Of a stretch of 59,825 nt of DNA, positions 43,707 to 51,859 are shown one piece after another. Position 1 is the stretch's first letter. Every line of letters starts with the position of its first letter. Under the pieces are notes generated by a model. The model was given only the letters and a program-made list of their open reading frames with translations. It searched no databases and was not told the origin of the DNA. Position numbers and translations under genes: made by a program. This DNA is from Atopobacter phocae ATCC BAA-285 (GTDB lineage Bacteria; Bacillota; Bacilli; Lactobacillales; Aerococcaceae): positions 1 to 59,825 of the forward strand of contig NZ_JAGN01000004.1 of the NCBI RefSeq assembly GCF_000526675.1, in the 5' to 3' direction.

Positions 43707-44375
43707 ATGAAAAATATAGAAAGAGAATTAGCTGTTTATTCGGGTAATATAATTAGAAAATATAGGAAAGAACTCAATATGACTCAACAGGAATTAGGGG
43801 AAAAAGTTGGAGTAAGCAACTCTGCAATAGCAAATTATGAAAAAGGGTTTAGAGCACCATTACAGGATACTCTTTTTAAACTAGCTGATGTTTTTAACGT
43901 CTCAATAAATGAGTTTTTTCCAAACACAGAAAAGAATAACGAATTAGACATAATGTACATATACAACCAACTTGAACAAACACGTCAAGAAACAGTTTAT
44001 AATTTCGCTGAACACCAACTTGAACAGCAACAACTTGAAGAAACTAAAGGAATATACGTTGTTGGGCAAACCGCTGCAGGTATTCCAATCGAGGGAGAAC
44101 AACCGATACCGCTTTTAGGTGCCGTTACAGTCAATTTACTTGTCAATGGCGATAGCATGGAACCAGTTTTCTATGATGGAGATATTGTGGAATACAAACC
44201 GCAACCTACTTTGGAAAATGGAGAAATAGGCGTTTTTGCAGTAAATGGTGGTATTACACTGAAGAAGTTTAGAATTAATGGCGATGTCCGTTTACAATCG
44301 TTAAATAATAAATACGAAGATCTTATTATCAAAGAATCAGACGATTTTAACATTTTAGGGAAAGTGATTTTATAA
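43707..44375 (+). CDS. CI-type repressor, XRE HTH + S24 peptidase
   Basis: 222 aa master lysogeny repressor. HTH at about 16-70 (RKYRKELNMTQQELGEKVGVSNSAIANYEKG). LexA-like C-terminal domain: predicted self-cleavage at A124-G125 (QTAAGIPI), nucleophile S150 (NGDSMEP), lysine K186/K187 (ITLKKF). RecA filaments would trigger cleavage and induction. AAAGGGGTGAGATT before the ATG; operators O1/O2 immediately upstream. Confidence 0.93.
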   Translation: MKNIERELAVYSGNIIRKYRKELNMTQQELGEKVGVSNSAIANYEKGFRAPLQDTLFKLADVFNVSINEFFPNTEKNNELDIMYIYNQLEQTRQETVYNFAEHQLEQQQLEETKGIYVVGQTAAGIPIEGEQPIPLLGAVTVNLLVNGDSMEPVFYDGDIVEYKPQPTLENGEIGVFAVNGGITLKKFRINGDVRLQSLNNKYEDLIIKESDDFNILGKVIL

Positions 44376-44397
44376 TTTGGGATTGGAGATAGTTGAA

Positions 44398-45390
44398 ATG
44401 AACTTTGACTTGAAAGCTTTCATTGAAAATGCAATTAAAATAACACATGATAAATTGAAAAAAGACAATTCTTTAAAGAGTGACTATAAAAATAAACAAA
44501 ATCAAATTGAAGTTAGGCGTACCAGATCAAGAATCGCTTATAATTATATTAAAGTAAATAAATTCAAAAATAATATAACAGTAATTGACTTTGAAACTAC
44601 TGGTTTGAGTCCAATAAATGATGAGATTATTCAAATTGGAGCTATCAAATACCAAGATGGTATCATTGTTGATACTTTCGATAGGCTAGTTAAACCATCT
44701 GGAAATGTTAGCCCTAAAATCGAAAAATTAACTGGAATTACTAATAAAATGTTAGAAAGCGCTCTACCAATTTCAGATCATCTTGAAGATTTATATTCAT
44801 TCATTCAAGGCGAAACATTAGTAGCACACAACGCTGATTTTGACATGAAATTTTTACTTGAAAATTTTGAAAACTATCAAATTAAACATGAAAACTTTGA
44901 AGTTATTGATACCTTAATATTGGCAAGAAAATTAATTCATGATACAAAAAATCATAAGTTAACCACTTTAAAAGAATATTTAAACATAGAAGCTCAATCA
45001 CACAATGCATTAGAAGATTGTAGAGTTACTGGAGATCTATATTATTATCTAAAAAAAATTGAGGATAATAAACCAGGTAATTACGATGGCGAGCATTATA
45101 CACATTATGTAGAAACCATTAAAGAAATGAAAAGAAATAAAGAAAACAAAAACGCTATCGATTTATTATTGAATTTAGTTGATGCTGTAGAAGCTGAATC
45201 TCGTTTTGAACAAACTGGCCCTGCACCATGGTATTATGAACAACTGGCTATTTTGTACAGAAAAGAAAAAGATAAGCGAAGTGAAATTAAAATTTTAGAA
45301 AGATATTTTTCTTTTTGTGAGATATATGGAGGCCCAAACGGAGTAACACACGAAAAATTAATTGAACGATATAGCAAATTAATTGGATAA
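44398..45390 (+). CDS. DEDDh 3'-5' exonuclease with C-terminal helical domain
   Basis: 330 aa; ATG 44398 behind GGAG is preferred to TTG 44377. DnaQ/PolC-type exonuclease: Exo I VIDFETTG (D64, E66), Exo II HNADFD (D147/D149), Exo III HNALEDC (H202, D207). An N-terminal basic extension (1-58) and a C-terminal ~100-residue helical region (MKRNKENKNAIDLLLNLVDAVEAESR) flank the domain. Follows the repressor in the same orientation, so expressed in the lysogen. May be a defence or host-fitness gene. Confidence 0.86.
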   Translation: MNFDLKAFIENAIKITHDKLKKDNSLKSDYKNKQNQIEVRRTRSRIAYNYIKVNKFKNNITVIDFETTGLSPINDEIIQIGAIKYQDGIIVDTFDRLVKPSGNVSPKIEKLTGITNKMLESALPISDHLEDLYSFIQGETLVAHNADFDMKFLLENFENYQIKHENFEVIDTLILARKLIHDTKNHKLTTLKEYLNIEAQSHNALEDCRVTGDLYYYLKKIEDNKPGNYDGEHYTHYVETIKEMKRNKENKNAIDLLLNLVDAVEAESRFEQTGPAPWYYEQLAILYRKEKDKRSEIKILERYFSFCEIYGGPNGVTHEKLIERYSKLIG

Positions 45391-45421
45391 AGTCACACTT
45401 TCTCATCCGCCAAGATAGTTA

Positions 45422-45514
45422 AATGATCACGACGAAAATGGGGAACGGTTATATCCAGATTTTTATGCGGATGAAAAAGACGATTTATATATAATAGGAA
45501 AAGTTATGATTTAA
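45422..45514 (+). pseudogene. remnant of a second repressor gene (S24 C-terminal tail)
   Basis: In one frame this stretch reads ...ENGERLYPDFYADEKDDLYIIGKVMI then TAA. That is the typical end of CI/S24 repressors; compare this phage's own DDFNILGKVIL. It has no start and is preceded by an in-frame TAG. It lies 7 codons after the exonuclease stop and abuts the ribosome site of the HIRAN gene. A scar of module exchange. Confidence 0.72.
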
Positions 45515-45526
45515 GGAGGATAAATA

Positions 45527-46339
45527 ATGGATAACTATGTACACTATAAACCTGATTTTTTTCAGAAGTATTTTTTAGTATACGATGAAGAAACATATCA
45601 GATTGTTTCTAGTCAAAAAGAAGTTGCTAAACAACTACAATCAAAATTAAATAAAAAATTTTTTAAAACAAAATCAGTGAAAGAACAATTAAGTTTGATA
45701 GAAAGAGATTTACTAGCAATGGAAGAATCTCTATCACAGTATGAATCTGATATAAAAAGAAGTGAATACCTTGAACAATTTATTGTTTATAAAAAATCGT
45801 TCTACGTTAAAGGTACAACCTTTAGTGAACACTTTAATGAAGTTGTTAAAAAGATTATTGAAGAGACTAGCTTTAGCGCATTTGAAGGCATGACTAATAA
45901 AGAGATTGAAGAAGACGGTGGGAAAATATATAAACACACTGGATATACAAGAAAATTCCGTTTAGAAAGTGAGCCGGACAACCCACATGATAAAAATGCT
46001 ATCGCAGTTTTTATTGACAATATGCACGTTGGTTACGTTCCGAAAGAGATAGCTAAAGAAATCCAGCATTTACTAAATGAAAGATACGAATTATCAGGAA
46101 TAACTGAACTCGTCGGCGGTCCTTATAAAGAGTATGATTACAGTAAGGACAAAGTTGTTACCACTAAAAATAACTACGGTTTAAAAATGGATATCGCAAT
46201 AAGAGACACTTTTAAAAACGTAGACGGAAAAGAAGAATTATTAAATCTATATAACGAGATTGAAAAAGGTTATAAACAAGGTCATTTTAGTAAAGAATTC
46301 TATGAAAAAATGATGAAACAAAAGAACGAATTAATTTAA
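45527..46339 (+). CDS. HIRAN-domain protein
   Basis: 270 aa, AAGGAGGATAAATA before the ATG. N-terminal ~120 residues are charged, helical and coiled (SVKEQLSLIERDLLAMEESLSQYESD). A HIRAN domain at about 134-195 has ESEPDNPHDKNAIAVFIDNMHVGYVPKEIAKEI with the conserved D-P-x-N-P-x-D-x-N-A and VGYxP motifs. HIRAN domains bind 3' ends of single-stranded DNA in Rad5/HLTF proteins; here it stands alone, next to an exonuclease gene. Lysogeny cluster; function in phage unknown. The 256 bp after it contain no gene. Confidence 0.82.
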   Translation: MDNYVHYKPDFFQKYFLVYDEETYQIVSSQKEVAKQLQSKLNKKFFKTKSVKEQLSLIERDLLAMEESLSQYESDIKRSEYLEQFIVYKKSFYVKGTTFSEHFNEVVKKIIEETSFSAFEGMTNKEIEEDGGKIYKHTGYTRKFRLESEPDNPHDKNAIAVFIDNMHVGYVPKEIAKEIQHLLNERYELSGITELVGGPYKEYDYSKDKVVTTKNNYGLKMDIAIRDTFKNVDGKEELLNLYNEIEKGYKQGHFSKEFYEKMMKQKNELI

Positions 46340-46595
46340 AGGTGTACTGATTGAGACATTCTAATTGAAATAAACTTTTAAATAATAACGAAGCAAACCA
46401 CGTTTTCACTTCACTACAGTCATTTATTTTGAAGTATATGCTGTTTTACTTCAAAAGAAAACCAACTATTGTGAATTTCCCAATAGTTAAAACAAAAACC
46501 CTACTCTCTCAATCGGGGCGTCAATTTTGTTGGTATGTTAATGAATAATTATATGATGAATAAGTAAAAATGTATAAAGCAAAGGAGGAATTATA

Positions 46596-46961
46596 ATGAA
46601 CGAATTATCAAGCAAACTAACTTGGACGTTTTTAGAAGAAATAGAAACACCAAAAATCATTAAGGATTTATTATTAGAAGATGAACTTGTTGTTTCATCA
46701 TACAAAACTTTACGCGATACGGCATCGTTTACCAATAAAAGAATTATCGTAATAGATTCTCAAGGTATAACTGGAAAGAAAAAAGAAATATACAGTCTTC
46801 CATACCAATCAGTAAACATGTGGTCAACTGAAAATGCTGGAACCTTAGATCTTAATTCTGAAGTTGAACTTTGGACAAGAGCTGGGAACATAAAAATAAA
46901 GCTTGGTAGACAAGTTGATGTGAGACAATTTGAAGGTATTTTAGCTAGAGCTTGTTTATAA
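46596..46961 (+). CDS. PH-domain (bPH_1) protein
   Basis: 121 aa, AAAGGAGGAATTATA before ATG, promoter-like TTGGTA-16-TATGAT upstream. LLLEDELVVSSYKTLRDTASFTNKRIIVIDSQGITGKKKEIYSLPYQSVNMWSTENAG is a bacterial PH domain (PF08000 type). Such proteins are frequent in prophage lysogeny modules; role unknown. Likely cotranscribed with the RexA-like gene 39 bp downstream. Confidence 0.85.
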   Translation: MNELSSKLTWTFLEEIETPKIIKDLLLEDELVVSSYKTLRDTASFTNKRIIVIDSQGITGKKKEIYSLPYQSVNMWSTENAGTLDLNSEVELWTRAGNIKIKLGRQVDVRQFEGILARACL

Positions 46962-47000
46962 TTAGAACGAAATTTGATAATTTGATAAGGAGGTGTTTAG

Positions 47001-47834
47001 GTGAGAAGAACATTACTCTATTACGATTTAATTTTAAAAGAGTCAAATCAAATGAAGCTATTTGGTGAGGGAAAAAATTTAACAAATTCAGTGAAAAGAT
47101 TTATAAACGATGAAATAGCAATGAAATCAGAGCGTCGATATGTTGATAAATCAACAATGTCTATTTTTGAAATTTTAAACATCAGTGAAAATCATATTTT
47201 TGTTAGTTACGGTCGTCTAGAAAGACCAGGTGATACTGCATTCACTAGGTCAAGAAACTCTAAAGACTTTGACGTAGGGATTTCATCAGATTGGGTTGAA
47301 AGGTACACATATTTTTATCTCGATATCGAGAATAATCGCATGACCGTATTAAATAATTCGAATGTAACAGGGTTTGCAAGAAATTGCGCTACATTCCTAA
47401 ATGCTCATTTTCGTCTGAGTTCTGCGTACGATGATGTACAAGTTGTAATTCATTTGGATGAAAAGATTGAAGAAAAAATAAACAAAAATCAGAGTATTAC
47501 AAAAATAAAAGTCACATATTCTTCAGATAAGTTATATACTAATAGATTTTTAAGCAGAAAAAAACTAGAACACATAAGGCAAGATGATTTAAGAAGCGCT
47601 ACCGTTGAGCTTAAATTCAAGCCTAATGCTCCAGTTAATTATAAAGATATTGTATTTAATGAAAATAATACAATAGAAGACTATGAGAGCTTATCGATTT
47701 CGACTGAAGAAGAAACTTATAACATTATCGAAAAAAGCATAGCTAAAAAAATAGATATAACACTTTCTTCAGATGATATTAGAAACGCTAACATTATAGA
47801 AGACACATTAAAAAAACACTTGCAAGACTATTAA
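47001..47834 (+). CDS. RexA-like protein (abortive-infection candidate)
   Basis: 277 aa, GTG start behind AAGGAGGTG. Size equals lambda RexA (279 aa). From memory of the lambda sequence, short blocks can be aligned: TGFAR (123-127) with IGFAR, and KDIVFN (215-220) followed by an acidic stretch with KDIIFN of RexA. It faces a 149-aa four-helix membrane protein with RexB-like features. In lambda RexA senses an incoming phage DNA-protein complex and opens the RexB channel. Homology here is an inference from size, context and short motifs; otherwise the protein is unrecognised. Confidence 0.6.
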   Translation: MRRTLLYYDLILKESNQMKLFGEGKNLTNSVKRFINDEIAMKSERRYVDKSTMSIFEILNISENHIFVSYGRLERPGDTAFTRSRNSKDFDVGISSDWVERYTYFYLDIENNRMTVLNNSNVTGFARNCATFLNAHFRLSSAYDDVQVVIHLDEKIEEKINKNQSITKIKVTYSSDKLYTNRFLSRKKLEHIRQDDLRSATVELKFKPNAPVNYKDIVFNENNTIEDYESLSISTEEETYNIIEKSIAKKIDITLSSDDIRNANIIEDTLKKHLQDY

Positions 47835-47838
47835 CTTT

Positions 47839-48288
47839 TTATTCGCCAGGATCTGACATAACAAACAAAGTAACATTATAAAAATAATAAATCAGAATAA
47901 ATGTTTCTGTGATTGCAATTAGTAGTAAATACAGTCGTTGAATGGAATCCAGATTTGTAATAGATAAAACAATTAATAATAACGAACTCAATATTCCTAT
48001 TACTAAAGTTCTGGAAATTATTTTATCATAGCCATAATGTTTCATTAGCTTTCGCGATTGATTGTCAGGTAATGTAACATACAGTCCTAAAATAGTAAAT
48101 AATGTTCCAAACAAAATTGACGATATTTCAAGAGTATGCTTATCAACTAATTCCAAATTAAATAGATTTATTTCTAATAATTTAGTTGCCGTAAAATAAA
48201 GAGAGATAACAATGGTGGGCAAAATTAAATAGATATACAAATTAAAGTGTTCATATATTTCTTCTCTTAAAGCACTAAAAGAATCCAT
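47839..48288 (-). CDS. RexB-like four-helix membrane protein
   Basis: 149 aa (lambda RexB is 144). Helices at about 17-37, 54-73, 90-111 and 118-143. The loop between TM2 and TM3 is basic with RKLMKHYGY (79-87), which lines up with RRLAKIREYGY in lambda RexB as I recall it; TM4 ends FYNVT where RexB has LYNLT. GGGAGGGATAATCA before ATG. Convergent with the RexA-like gene (4-bp gap), not in one operon as in lambda. A structured RNA with terminator lies just upstream on the same strand. Confidence 0.6.
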   Translation of the reverse strand: MDSFSALREEIYEHFNLYIYLILPTIVISLYFTATKLLEINLFNLELVDKHTLEISSILFGTLFTILGLYVTLPDNQSRKLMKHYGYDKIISRTLVIGILSSLLLIVLSITNLDSIQRLYLLLIAITETFILIYYFYNVTLFVMSDPGE

Positions 48289-48319
48289 TGATTATCCCTC
48301 CCTATATAGTAATATTTAA

Positions 48320-48418
48320 ATCGTTAAAAAAGATAACCCCAGGCACATAGGAATGCTCAGCACAAATGTACCTACCCCATTATGGGACCCAGCGTTCATC
48401 CTTCACAAGTTATCTTTA
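48320..48418 (-). ncRNA. structured RNA upstream of the RexB-like gene, about 98 nt
   Basis: On the minus strand TATAAT (48424-48429) is followed by a segment closed by a perfect 9-bp stem AAAGATAAC (48409-48417) / GTTATCTTT (48329-48337) running into TTTAA, so the closing stem doubles as terminator. Inside are CCCAUAAUGGG and GGUACAU...AUGUGCC hairpins. G+C is high for the locus. It is either an independent small RNA or an attenuating leader of the gene starting at 48288. A Lactobacillales motif reported near phage integrases (Lacto-int) exists; I cannot tell if this is it. Confidence 0.65.
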
Positions 48419-48465
48419 TATACATTATACACTTTTTATATGATCTTTTACTAGTTAAATATTCT

Positions 48466-48498
48466 AAAAAACAAAAAACCCCACTCTGTCGAGTGGGG
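48466..48498 (-). terminator. strong leftward terminator upstream of the integrase
   Basis: CCCCACTC / GAGTGGGG perfect 8-bp stem, UGUC/GACA loop, then GTTTTTTGTTTTTT on the minus strand. It would stop antisense transcription coming from the integrase side before it enters the rexB-like unit. Confidence 0.75.
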
Positions 48499-48542
48499 AA
48501 ACCCTCTTTTGTGTTGGCGCACGTAGAGAGGAAAGATTAAAA

Positions 48543-49682
48543 ATGATAAAACAATATGAATTAAAAAACGGCGAAAAACGTTATTTATTCCAAACCTATT
48601 TAGGTGTTGACCCACAAACTGGGAAACAACGTCGCACGACTCGTCGTGGATTTAAAACAGAACGTGAAGCCAAATTAGCCGAAGCACGTCTCCTCCACGA
48701 AATTGAAACACAAGGGTTTGACAACAAACCCAAGCAAGTGAAATTTGAGGTGGTGCTTGGAAAATGGTTTGAGTTGCATAAAAAGAAACTTAAACCCAGT
48801 TCTATTATAAATTACGAGAGAGATTCTAACAATCATGTCTTACTTTATTTTAAGGGTAAATACGTTGACAAAATAACAGTGGATGATTGTCAAAAGTTTG
48901 TTGTGAATATGTATGATAAAATGACGAACGGTTATAGGCCGGTTGGGATTGCCTCAAAAGTAATGGACCACGCAATCAGACTTGGATATATAAAATCAAA
49001 TCCTTTTAAATTAGCTGTTAGACCACCAAAATTAAAAACGGACTATACTGTGCCTTTTATGGACAGAAAAGAATTTAATAAATTTATTTACGATTTACAC
49101 AAATCATCACTTAGTACTCAAAACAAAATAATGATACATTTAATTGCGTTTACAGGCATGCGAAAAAACGAAGCGGCAGCATTAATGTGGAAAGATGTTG
49201 ATTTAAATAACAATTTAATCAAAATAGAAAGAAATGTTGCTAAAGATAGAGTTGGATATTATATTTCCGAACCTAAAACTAAAGCTGGAATTCGAACGAT
49301 TGCTATCGATAAAGAAACAATAGATTTGTTAAAGAAATGGAAAATAAAACAAATGGAGATACTTTTTAGTCGCGGACAAAAACACAAAGGACAAGAACAG
49401 CTGTTGTTTGCTAACAGAAATAACTCGTTTGTTTGCAGAAGGATTGTTAATGATTTGTTAGATCGAATGACGAACGAAATGAACATAAAAAGGATAACGC
49501 CCCATTCGCTCAGGCATACACACGCCTCTCTTTTGCTAGAAGCAGGTGCATCTATCAAAGAAGTGCAAGACAGACTAGGTCACAAGGATATCAAAACAAC
49601 AATGGATACATATGCTCACGTAACAACGGACGGAAAAGAAAAAACAGTTAATCAATTTATTGCGTTTGTATCAAATGGTTAA
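48543..49682 (+). CDS. int: tyrosine-recombinase phage integrase
   Basis: 379 aa. N-terminal arm-binding domain (1-60, YLFQTYLGVDPQTGKQRRTTRRGFKT), SAM-like core-binding domain (70-160) and catalytic domain with R207 (TGMRKNE), K247 region, H321-x-x-R324 (HSLRH), H347 (LGHKD) and nucleophile Y357 (DTYAHV). GAGAGGAAAGATTAAAA before the ATG. The stop lies 1 bp before attR, so attP was adjacent to int. Catalyses integration and, with an excisionase, excision. Confidence 0.96.
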   Translation: MIKQYELKNGEKRYLFQTYLGVDPQTGKQRRTTRRGFKTEREAKLAEARLLHEIETQGFDNKPKQVKFEVVLGKWFELHKKKLKPSSIINYERDSNNHVLLYFKGKYVDKITVDDCQKFVVNMYDKMTNGYRPVGIASKVMDHAIRLGYIKSNPFKLAVRPPKLKTDYTVPFMDRKEFNKFIYDLHKSSLSTQNKIMIHLIAFTGMRKNEAAALMWKDVDLNNNLIKIERNVAKDRVGYYISEPKTKAGIRTIAIDKETIDLLKKWKIKQMEILFSRGQKHKGQEQLLFANRNNSFVCRRIVNDLLDRMTNEMNIKRITPHSLRHTHASLLLEAGASIKEVQDRLGHKDIKTTMDTYAHVTTDGKEKTVNQFIAFVSNG

Positions 49683-49683
49683 G

Positions 49684-49708
49684 ACGTATTCATTTGCGTA
49701 TTCAAAAT
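49684..49708. repeat. attR candidate
   Basis: 25-bp repeat of attL, 12-bp identical core CGTATTCAAAAT at 49697-49708. Begins 1 bp after the integrase stop. Confidence 0.72.
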
Positions 49709-49800
49709 GTTTCTTTTATCGAAAAAACGTTTATTTTTATTGGTTTTAAAGGGTTACCAAAAATACACTACCCAACTTATTCAATTGGCTAATTCAAAAC

Positions 49801-49837
49801 AAAAAAATGGATGGGCAAACGCTCCATCCATTTTTTG
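49801..49837. terminator. bidirectional terminator beside attR
   Basis: AAAAAATGGATGG / CCATCCATTTTTT, long perfect stem with A/T-runs both sides. It ends the DUF2207 gene leftward and, before the prophage arrived, would have ended guaB rightward. Confidence 0.82.
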
Positions 49838-49848
49838 TTTCTATTTAA

Positions 49849-51762
49849 TTAGAAGGCTCCGCCTCCACCGCCGCCTCCACCGCCAAAACTAGTTCCGCCA
49901 CCAAATCCACCACCACTACCGGAGAAGTTAGTCGCATTTTTATTTGTTTGAACGGTTTGAGATGTTGTAACTGCTTGTCCAACACTTTGATTAATCATCT
50001 GATGTAATAAATAATGTTGCATCATTGAATGACCATAATATTGCGATACATTTCCTGTTGCCAAAACATTCGGTGGAAAATAAGTAGTCATTTCTTTAAT
50101 AACAGTATCTGCTTCATTGAATAATACACCAAATACTAAATAGTGTTCCCACATAATAATCGATTGTGTCCGGGCGCGCTCCAAATGCGCGATATCATGG
50201 AGCATTTGTTTAAATGCATCCCATTCTTTGCGTGCTCGTGCGCCTTTATCTGTATATGAAATAGGGTATTTACTAGCAATGTACAAACTATAAAAACCAA
50301 GACCAGTAGATATTGTCCCTATTAAAGGCACCATGAACCTTAACCAAGAGAGAGTCATCGGAACATCACTAGTAAATAGACTGAATATTATAATACCCAA
50401 ACCTATTTGTATTTGTAATATACCTAATGCAAATAAGCCTGCACGTTTCTTTTTCTCTCCATAATCAAGACGATGCGCTTCTTTTTTCAAATAGCCTTCA
50501 TATTTTTTTAAAGATGATAGGAATTGAGAACTATTCTTTTTAGCATAATGATCTAATTCTTTTTTCTTTAGTTGATTATTTTGTCCAATTTTTTCAAACA
50601 TCCAGTTCAAAAAATATTGTTCTGAATACGATAGTTGATCTGAATCTACAGAAGGCACTCGATAAAAAGTTATTTGCGGCATTGCTCGATGCTTAATAAC
50701 ACTTTTTTTAGATTCTATCACTTCGATTGTTACATGTTTCCGTCGAATCAAATCTAACATCGTTGCCGAGACAACTTGACTGGATACATCTTCCAAATAT
50801 ACTGCTTGATTGACAATAGCAGGCGCCAATTGGTTAGGTAGCTCATAAAGATGATTCGGTACATGACCACCATGTTCCATCATCCTTTGATATTTCATAT
50901 GAGATTTTATACTAATAATCCCGGTGCCAATTACACTGATTATTCCAGTACCTAAAGCCACCCATCGCATTATATTTGTTATTTTTTCAGTTTGTTTCAA
51001 ATCATCTTCTCTTTTTTGTGCTAATGCTCGTTCCTGCCTTAAAATATCGTCCAACTTCTTCTCTTTTACTTGATTAATATTATTTGGTACCAATGCGGTT
51101 GGAAAAATAACATGAGCTTCCATAAACGTTTGTTCAGGGTTAACATCAATCCCCAGTGTCACCACCTTCCGATTCTCCTCAATTTGAATCCAACCAGCAT
51201 AATCCCCATGTGCCCAAGCCTTTAATTGATCATCACTTACAGGTTCTGGAAGATGAATATGTACGCGCACATTATTTAATGGATGATCCCATTGTTCACC
51301 AATTACTCGATAATTAAGCTCAGCTATATCTAAATAGCTTGTTATCAAATGGGGTACTCGATACTGAATTTGTAATGTTTTACGATCCTGTTCTCCAGGT
51401 GAAAATATTTTAAATGCAATCAATCCATTAGAAGTTTTTTTCATTTGATAAGTTCCATCCACTTCAGATGTATCTTGTTTCATTATCTGCATGTCGCCTG
51501 ATTCATTTTCGACACGTATATCAAATGTCCGAGGGGCTTCAAAAACTCCAGTTGAATCGTATTGATATAATAATCCTTGATATTCATCATCAAAGTCATA
51601 CTGATACCGTTCAGTTACTTGTGCAGATCCATCCCGCTCAATATGATAGTCAATATCCACCTGATTAATCTCGTAATCAACAGCTTCAATAGCTATTGGA
51701 TGGTGGATGACACTCAAAAAAAATATTACACTCAAAAAAAGTATCCATCTTATCTTTTTCAT
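49849..51762 (-). CDS. DUF2207 membrane protein
   Basis: 637 aa from ATG 51762 (GAGGAAATTATT). Signal peptide (MKKIRWILFLSVIFFLSVI), a ~230-residue extracellular DUF2207 domain (VDYEINQVDIDYHIERDGSAQVTERYQYDFDDEYQGL), a membrane helix (about 265-285), a cytoplasmic region, two more helices near 440-500, and a glycine-rich end (SGSGGGFGGGTSFGGGG). A conserved Firmicutes family of unknown function. It is the first host gene right of the prophage. Confidence 0.9.
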   Translation of the reverse strand: MKKIRWILFLSVIFFLSVIHHPIAIEAVDYEINQVDIDYHIERDGSAQVTERYQYDFDDEYQGLLYQYDSTGVFEAPRTFDIRVENESGDMQIMKQDTSEVDGTYQMKKTSNGLIAFKIFSPGEQDRKTLQIQYRVPHLITSYLDIAELNYRVIGEQWDHPLNNVRVHIHLPEPVSDDQLKAWAHGDYAGWIQIEENRKVVTLGIDVNPEQTFMEAHVIFPTALVPNNINQVKEKKLDDILRQERALAQKREDDLKQTEKITNIMRWVALGTGIISVIGTGIISIKSHMKYQRMMEHGGHVPNHLYELPNQLAPAIVNQAVYLEDVSSQVVSATMLDLIRRKHVTIEVIESKKSVIKHRAMPQITFYRVPSVDSDQLSYSEQYFLNWMFEKIGQNNQLKKKELDHYAKKNSSQFLSSLKKYEGYLKKEAHRLDYGEKKKRAGLFALGILQIQIGLGIIIFSLFTSDVPMTLSWLRFMVPLIGTISTGLGFYSLYIASKYPISYTDKGARARKEWDAFKQMLHDIAHLERARTQSIIMWEHYLVFGVLFNEADTVIKEMTTYFPPNVLATGNVSQYYGHSMMQHYLLHQMINQSVGQAVTTSQTVQTNKNATNFSGSGGGFGGGTSFGGGGGGGGGAF

Positions 51763-51859
51763 AATAATTTCCTCACGATCTATTGTATTCGCTTTGGATA
51801 AAAACAATCTTTCAAGATTAAAAGAAGAACGACTATTATAAAACGTCGCTTAGGAATCA

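Larger units (their letters stand above)
7366..49708. mobile_element. complete siphophage-type prophage, about 42.3 kb
   Basis: All modules of a temperate long-tailed phage are present and open: integration, lysogeny switch, early/replication, late regulator, packaging, HK97-fold head, tail with tape measure, baseplate, lysis and morons. Ends are 25-bp imperfect direct repeats (22/25 identical, 12-bp identical core). The rightmost gene is the integrase, ending 1 bp before attR, the normal arrangement. Nearly all structural and early genes run leftward, with the lysogeny block and integrase rightward. I see no disrupted essential gene, so it is probably inducible (inference). Confidence 0.95.

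Noticed and set aside
46340-46595. 256-bp gap between HIRAN and PH genes as a possible RNA or CRISPR remnant
   Set aside because: No repeats or strong hairpins; one weak AACTATTG/CAATAGTT inverted repeat at 46464-46488 without a U-run on the coding side. I see only a promoter-like sequence for the next gene.
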